A stretch of DNA of 8,544 bases from an uncultured Aquincola sp. (GTDB lineage: Bacteria > Pseudomonadota > Gammaproteobacteria > Burkholderiales > Burkholderiaceae): positions 1 through 8,544 of the forward strand of contig CAKZXL010000803.1 in assembly GCA_937883885.1 (NCBI GenBank). The letters run 5' to 3'. The notes beneath the pieces are model-generated. The model saw only the letters and a program-made list of their open reading frames with translations. It ran no database searches and had not been told where the DNA came from. This document shows positions 6,250-8,544 of the stretch, one piece after another. The translations under genes were made by a program, and so were the position numbers. How positions within the stretch are numbered: position 1 is the first letter of the stretch; the number at the start of each line of letters is the position of its first letter.

Positions 6250-6289
6250 ACAGGATGCAAGCGCGGCGCAACACCGCGCCGCATCCTGT
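6250..6289. terminator. Long imperfect hairpin downstream of rhlE
   Basis: Outer stem ACAGGATGC (6250-6258) pairs perfectly with GCATCCTGT (6281-6289). Inside it GCGCGG (6261-6266) pairs with CCGCGC (6274-6279) around a 7-nt loop, giving 15 base pairs with a small asymmetric internal loop. It lies 34-73 nt past the rhlE stop on the minus strand. No U-tract on either side, so it is either a factor-dependent terminator/RNA 3'-end stabiliser or a palindromic repeat. The pairing is seen; the role is inferred. Confidence 0.45.
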
Positions 6290-6291
6290 GT

Positions 6292-6315
6292 GCTGCGCGT
6301 TCAAGCACGCGCAGC
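6292..6315. terminator. Perfect 9-bp hairpin just after the rhlE stop
   Basis: GCTGCGCGT-TCAAGC-ACGCGCAGC is a perfect 9-bp stem with a 6-nt loop, 7 nt downstream of the rhlE TGA (6323-6325). A competing 8-bp pairing, CGCAGCCC (6310-6317) with GGGCTGCG (6332-6339), would enclose the stop codon. No U-tract follows. Together with the next hairpin it probably marks the rhlE mRNA 3' region. Confidence 0.45.
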
Positions 6316-6322
6316 CCGGGCT

Positions 6323-7837
<1,515 letters not shown>

Positions 7838-7990
7838 CGGGGGGCCCGCGTGCTGCGGGATTACCTGCCTGCTGCCGCTCACGCAGAGGGCACCAGTCGG
7901 AAGGCGGGAAGGTAGGGTGAACGTCGCGAATCGACTGCGGCCCTGTGACTGGAGGCAGGGCGCTGTACGGGATTGTACGGGGTGGGGTGG
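7838..7990 (-). promoter_or_regulatory. rhlE leader and possible promoter
   Basis: Non-coding region in front of rhlE. On the minus strand a TACAAT hexamer (7977-7972) resembles a -10 box, and a transcript from it would have a leader of roughly 130 nt; no convincing -35 was found. The octamer TGTACGGG is repeated at 7964-7971 and 7974-7981. Right before the start codon, CCCGC-5 nt-GCGGG (7845-7859) can form a hairpin ending 7 nt from the AUG, where a ribosome-binding site would be expected. No Shine-Dalgarno is present. Promoter call is weak; the hairpin is directly seen. Confidence 0.35.
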
Positions 7991-8026
7991 CGTTTGGCCG
8001 TCTTCATTCTCTGTATGTGCTGCTCC

Positions 8027-8092
8027 TGTTCGGCCGTCGTGCGGTGGTGCGTGGGCCGTCTGTTCTGTTTTTGTTCGGCCGCCGTGCGGTGG
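8027..8092. repeat. Two 21-bp direct repeats, 45-bp period
   Basis: TGTTCGGCCGTCGTGCGGTGG (8027-8047) recurs at 8072-8092 with a single mismatch (GTC to GCC). A degraded third copy beginning GTTTGGCCGTC lies at 7992. No gene is convincing here. The period of 45 is a multiple of 3, so the open minus-strand frame ahead of rhlE repeats PPH(G/D)GRT, but this looks like a by-product of the DNA repeat. Confidence 0.7.
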
Positions 8093-8114
8093 GCGGGGGG
8101 CGGCGGGGCTCATG

Positions 8115-8280
8115 CTGGGGCGGTCGGCTTCGCCGACTGCGCTGCGGTGCTCGCGGCGAGGTCGCGCGGCAAAACTCGCTACGTTCGCTGTCGCTCACTG
8201 CGCTCGGACAATTGCCGCGAGTCAGTTCACGAAGCGCGCTGCGCGCGCCGACCTCGCCACTGCGCTCCTCGCCGCCCCAG
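8115..8280. repeat. 166-bp element of nested inverted repeats
   Basis: Three perfect inverted repeats are nested one inside the other: terminal CTGGGGCGG/CCGCCCCAG (8115-8123 with 8272-8280), GGCGAGGTCG/CGACCTCGCC (8155-8164 with 8249-8258), and CGCGGCAA/TTGCCGCG (8165-8172 with 8212-8219). The left arm also holds a local hairpin GTCGGC-TTC-GCCGAC (8123-8137), and the right arm a GCGCGC-T-GCGCGC palindrome (8234-8246). The whole can fold as a branched stem on either strand. No protein-coding content is credible. It looks like a REP/MITE-type palindromic element or a structured RNA; I cannot name a family. Confidence 0.7.
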
Positions 8281-8514
8281 AAATCGCCCCACCGCCCCCC
8301 ACCCACCGCACGGCTCGGGTTGGCTGGCGCCAGCCCTTTGCAGGCTCGGCTGGAAAACGACGCTGCGCTTTGGGCGCGGCGTCATGCACGGGATGGCTGC
8401 GATGCGCGCAGCGCGAGCCGAAACGCAGAGCGCGACGGTGGACCTTTGCGCAGGGCCGTGCGGGCGGGCCCGGGGGCGCATCTGGAGCGCCGAGCAGCGC
8501 AGGGCGTGTGGCCC
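8281..8514. other. Gene-free GC-palindrome-rich spacer
   Basis: No convincing gene on either strand; open frames here give Arg/Ala/Cys-rich shadow peptides. Seen instead: a perfect 14-bp palindrome GGCTGGCGCCAGCC (8322-8335), and a hairpin GACGC-T-GCGC-TTTGG-GCGC-G-GCGTC (8359-8383). A GCGCGCAGCGCG core at 8404-8415 is shared with the repeats on either side. The stretch lies between two inverted copies of the repeat core. Confidence 0.5.
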
Positions 8515-8544
8515 GCGCGCGCAGCGCGCCTCGTGATCTGACTC
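8515..8544. repeat. Inverted copy of the repeat core, cut by window edge
   Basis: The last 30 nt match the reverse complement of 8219-8248 at 28 of 30 positions (cores GCGCGCAGCGCGC and ACTC at the end). This is therefore a second, oppositely oriented copy of part of the nested inverted-repeat element. Since the matching left-hand segment continues into CGCGGCAA pairing sequence, more of the copy probably lies beyond the right edge. Confidence 0.75.

Noticed and set aside
8027..8092. CRISPR array
   Set aside because: Only two near-identical units and one decayed copy, short spacing, and no cas gene in the window.
7838..8113. A 92-codon N-terminal extension of RhlE
   Set aside because: The frame is open, but the peptide is low-complexity and partly made from DNA repeats; the family starts at TFDQLGL. 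Mapping of the protein N-terminus would decide.
7945..8541. Overlapping plus- and minus-strand open frames of 84-198 codons in the right-hand repeats
   Set aside because: Several frames are open at once because of GC-rich palindromes; the peptides are Arg/Ala/Cys-rich with no family signature.

Overview
The window is GC-rich chromosomal DNA from what looks like a betaproteobacterium, probably order Burkholderiales. The basis is the strong GC bias at third codon positions, the familiar form of the YaaA, RhlE and prolyl-4-hydroxylase-like proteins, and the GC-palindrome-rich intergenic DNA at the right end. The genus cannot be read from the sequence. No phage, transposase, CRISPR, tRNA or rRNA genes were seen.

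Left half (1-3986, minus strand): four genes read leftwards in close order. They encode a MarR-GNAT regulator/acetyltransferase fusion, a YchJ-type SEC-C protein, a small Tat-exported protein with the molybdopterin-oxidoreductase fold, and a membrane hybrid sensor histidine kinase whose 3' end lies outside the window. The last two genes are 19 nt apart and look like an exported-protein/sensor-kinase pair. The exported protein has no cysteine after its signal region, so it lacks the usual molybdenum ligand and may sense rather than catalyse.

Centre (3987-5731): a 73-nt divergent promoter region holds a perfect 9-3-9 palindrome, a good candidate operator for the MarR-GNAT protein. To its right is a plus-strand two-gene operon, yaaA (peroxide stress and iron control) and a 2-oxoglutarate/Fe(II) prolyl-4-hydroxylase-like enzyme, joined by an ATGA stop-start overlap. 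A -10-like hexamer ends 7 nt before the yaaA ATG, so the message may be leaderless. The operon ends in a compact hairpin plus T-rich tract.

Right half (5719-8544): a conserved-looking but unrecognised 164-aa protein and the DEAD-box RNA helicase RhlE, both on the minus strand, are separated by a stretch with two strong hairpins. Upstream of rhlE lie about 700 nt with no convincing gene: a structured leader, two 21-bp direct repeats, a 166-bp element of nested inverted repeats (8115-8280), and an inverted 30-bp copy of part of that element running off the right edge. This looks like a REP/MITE-like repetitive intergenic region.

Most of the window is ordinary housekeeping and stress-response DNA. 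The parts worth a second look are the exported protein/kinase pair, the palindrome-controlled yaaA-dioxygenase operon, and the nested inverted-repeat element.
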